Source: Methanosphaera sp. rholeuAM6 | GTDB taxonomy: Archaea > Methanobacteriota > Methanobacteria > Methanobacteriales > Methanobacteriaceae | DNA length: 26,626 bases | NCBI GenBank assembly: GCA_003266105.1 | Contig: MVAA01000093.1 | Coordinates: forward strand, 4,250-30,875 | Reading direction: 5' to 3' | Shown here: positions 26,048 through 26,626 of the stretch, piece by piece | Layout: each line of letters opens with the position of its first letter | Numbering within the stretch: the first letter of the stretch is position 1 | Translations under genes and position numbers: made by a program | The notes under the pieces: generated by a model | The model's input: only the letters and a program-made list of their open reading frames with translations | Told to the model about the DNA's origin: nothing | The model's database searches: none

Positions 26048-26142
26048 GTAATACAAAAGTATTACTTTTTAGTAAATTCATTTAAATACTCGTATTACTA
26101 AAGTATTACTTGTAAGCAAATTCATTTAAAAAGAGGTAATAC
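26048..26142 (+). promoter_or_regulatory. Repeat-rich operator/promoter of the P-type ATPase gene
   Basis: The heptamer GTAATAC or its complement GTATTAC occurs five times: 26048-26054, 26059-26065, 26092-26098, 26103-26109 and 26136-26142. The first two form a perfect palindrome, GTAATAC-AAAA-GTATTAC. In addition a 33-nt direct repeat with four mismatches (26056-26088 and 26100-26132, offset 44 nt) contains GTATTAC followed by AAATTCATTTAAA, which includes TATA-like TTTAAATA (26081-26088) in the first copy. The last heptamer overlaps the ribosome binding site GAGGT (26133-26137). The layout is that expected for a metal-sensing repressor site covering promoter and start; the regulator itself is not in the window. 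Confidence 0.65.
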
Positions 26143-26144
26143 TA

Positions 26145-26626
26145 ATGAACATAGAAAAAATGATAAACATCCTCGAAGGACTGGAAATGACAATAATCGG
26201 TGGAGTATTCTTAGCAGTAAGCCTATTTTTTGTCTTAACAGGACTGACAATACCCTCATACATGGATCCTGCCTGGATGACAGTAATAATATGTGGAATA
26301 CCATTAGTCTACCTGTCACTAACAAGACTAATATACGAACACTGGGTCTCATCAGCACTACTAATAGTAATGGCAATGATAGCATCAATATTCATAGGTG
26401 AAATATTTGCAGCAGGAGAAGTATGTTTCATAATGGCACTCGGTGCACTGCTGGAAGACTACATAGTAAACAGATCAAAACAGGGACTAAAAGATCTGAT
26501 AAATTTAAAACCTCAACAGGGAAGAATAATTATACAGGAAAACGGAAAAACAATAGAAAAACTCGTAAAAACAGAAGAAATACAAATCAACGACAACATA
26601 AGAGTACTGCCTGGAGAAATAATACC
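26145..26626 (+). CDS. Heavy-metal (P1B-type) P-type ATPase, N-terminal part
   Basis: The first 160 residues of a P-type ATPase that continues past the right edge. There is no N-terminal HMA metal-binding domain. The protein opens with membrane segments (about 15-35, 43-60 and 68-100). ALGALLEDYIVNRSKQGLKD is the segment that links the membrane part to the actuator domain in P1B pumps. It is followed by LINLKPQQGRI and the actuator-domain entry IQINDNIRVLPGEII (146-160), equivalent to the v..GD.v.V.PGe.iP motif. The CPx/SPC metal-selectivity motif and the DKTGT phosphorylation site lie outside the window, so the transported ion cannot be named. ATG 26145 follows GAGGT at 7 nt. The repeated GTAATAC sites upstream suggest inducible expression. 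Confidence 0.87.
   Translation, partial: MNIEKMINILEGLEMTIIGGVFLAVSLFFVLTGLTIPSYMDPAWMTVIICGIPLVYLSLTRLIYEHWVSSALLIVMAMIASIFIGEIFAAGEVCFIMALGALLEDYIVNRSKQGLKDLINLKPQQGRIIIQENGKTIEKLVKTEEIQINDNIRVLPGEII

Noticed and set aside
24561..26144. tRNA, rRNA or CRISPR loci in the long gene-poor region
   Set aside because: No cloverleaf-like GC-rich segment, no rRNA-like sequence and no repeat-spacer pattern could be seen; the region is too AT-rich.
26145..26626. Naming the pump as a copper or zinc/cadmium exporter
   Set aside because: The selectivity motif in the membrane domain and the C-terminal helices lie beyond the window, so the ion cannot be assigned.

Overview
This window looks like chromosomal DNA of a gut-type methanogen of the order Methanobacteriales, most likely Methanosphaera or a close relative. 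The evidence is the low GC content, archaeal Shine-Dalgarno motifs (GGAGG, GGTGA), a geranylgeranyl reductase for ether lipids, the archaeal tRNA G10 methyltransferase, a KEOPS Cgi121 subunit, a CimA-type citramalate synthase, and several very large Asn/Thr-rich adhesin-like proteins with parallel beta-helix and Ig-like domains. The genus is an inference; the archaeal assignment is firm.

Layout. (1) 1-960, minus strand: a two-gene cassette of an XRE-type repressor and an ImmA/IrrE-type zinc peptidase that runs off the left edge. (2) 1.2-3.05 kb: a graveyard of mobile elements, namely an N-terminal TnpB fragment (minus) and a multiply frameshifted IS1182-like transposase (plus). (3) 3.1-4.9 kb: two conserved but poorly characterised genes, an archaeal nucleotidyltransferase-fold protein (plus) and a UPF0280/ApbE-like protein (minus). 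(4) 4.95-10.2 kb, plus: a tight five-gene run of higher GC: PH-domain membrane protein, geranylgeranyl reductase, tRNA G10 methyltransferase, citramalate synthase and KEOPS Cgi121. Spacing is 4-13 nt, with one 16-nt overlap, so it probably forms one operon. (5) 10.5-24.6 kb: a surface-protein island. It holds an 1855-aa secreted protein that combines a beta-helix, a complete papain-type (C1A) cysteine peptidase, a lectin-like domain and tandem Ig-like domains; a small secreted acidic protein; a YkgJ-like cysteine-cluster protein; and, on the minus strand, a translationally coupled (ATGA) pair of adhesin-like genes. The longer partner of that pair carries a 230-residue coiled-coil stalk built partly from 96-bp tandem repeats. 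(6) 24.56-26.14 kb: about 1.6 kb of very AT-rich, nearly gene-free DNA with palindromes, an 11-C homopolymer beside a TATA-like element, and one short ORF with a good ribosome binding site. (7) 26.145-end, plus: the N-terminus of a heavy-metal P-type ATPase, behind a promoter with five copies of GTAATAC/GTATTAC.

How it may work together. The surface island encodes large secreted proteins, two of which end in nearly the same Ig-like terminus and have no membrane anchor, so that terminus is a candidate wall-association module. The peptidase-bearing protein could process itself or neighbouring surface proteins. The region upstream of the minus-strand adhesin pair has the look of switchable or repressor-controlled expression (homopolymer tract, perfect palindromes). 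These functional links are inference. The domain and motif calls are read directly from the sequence.
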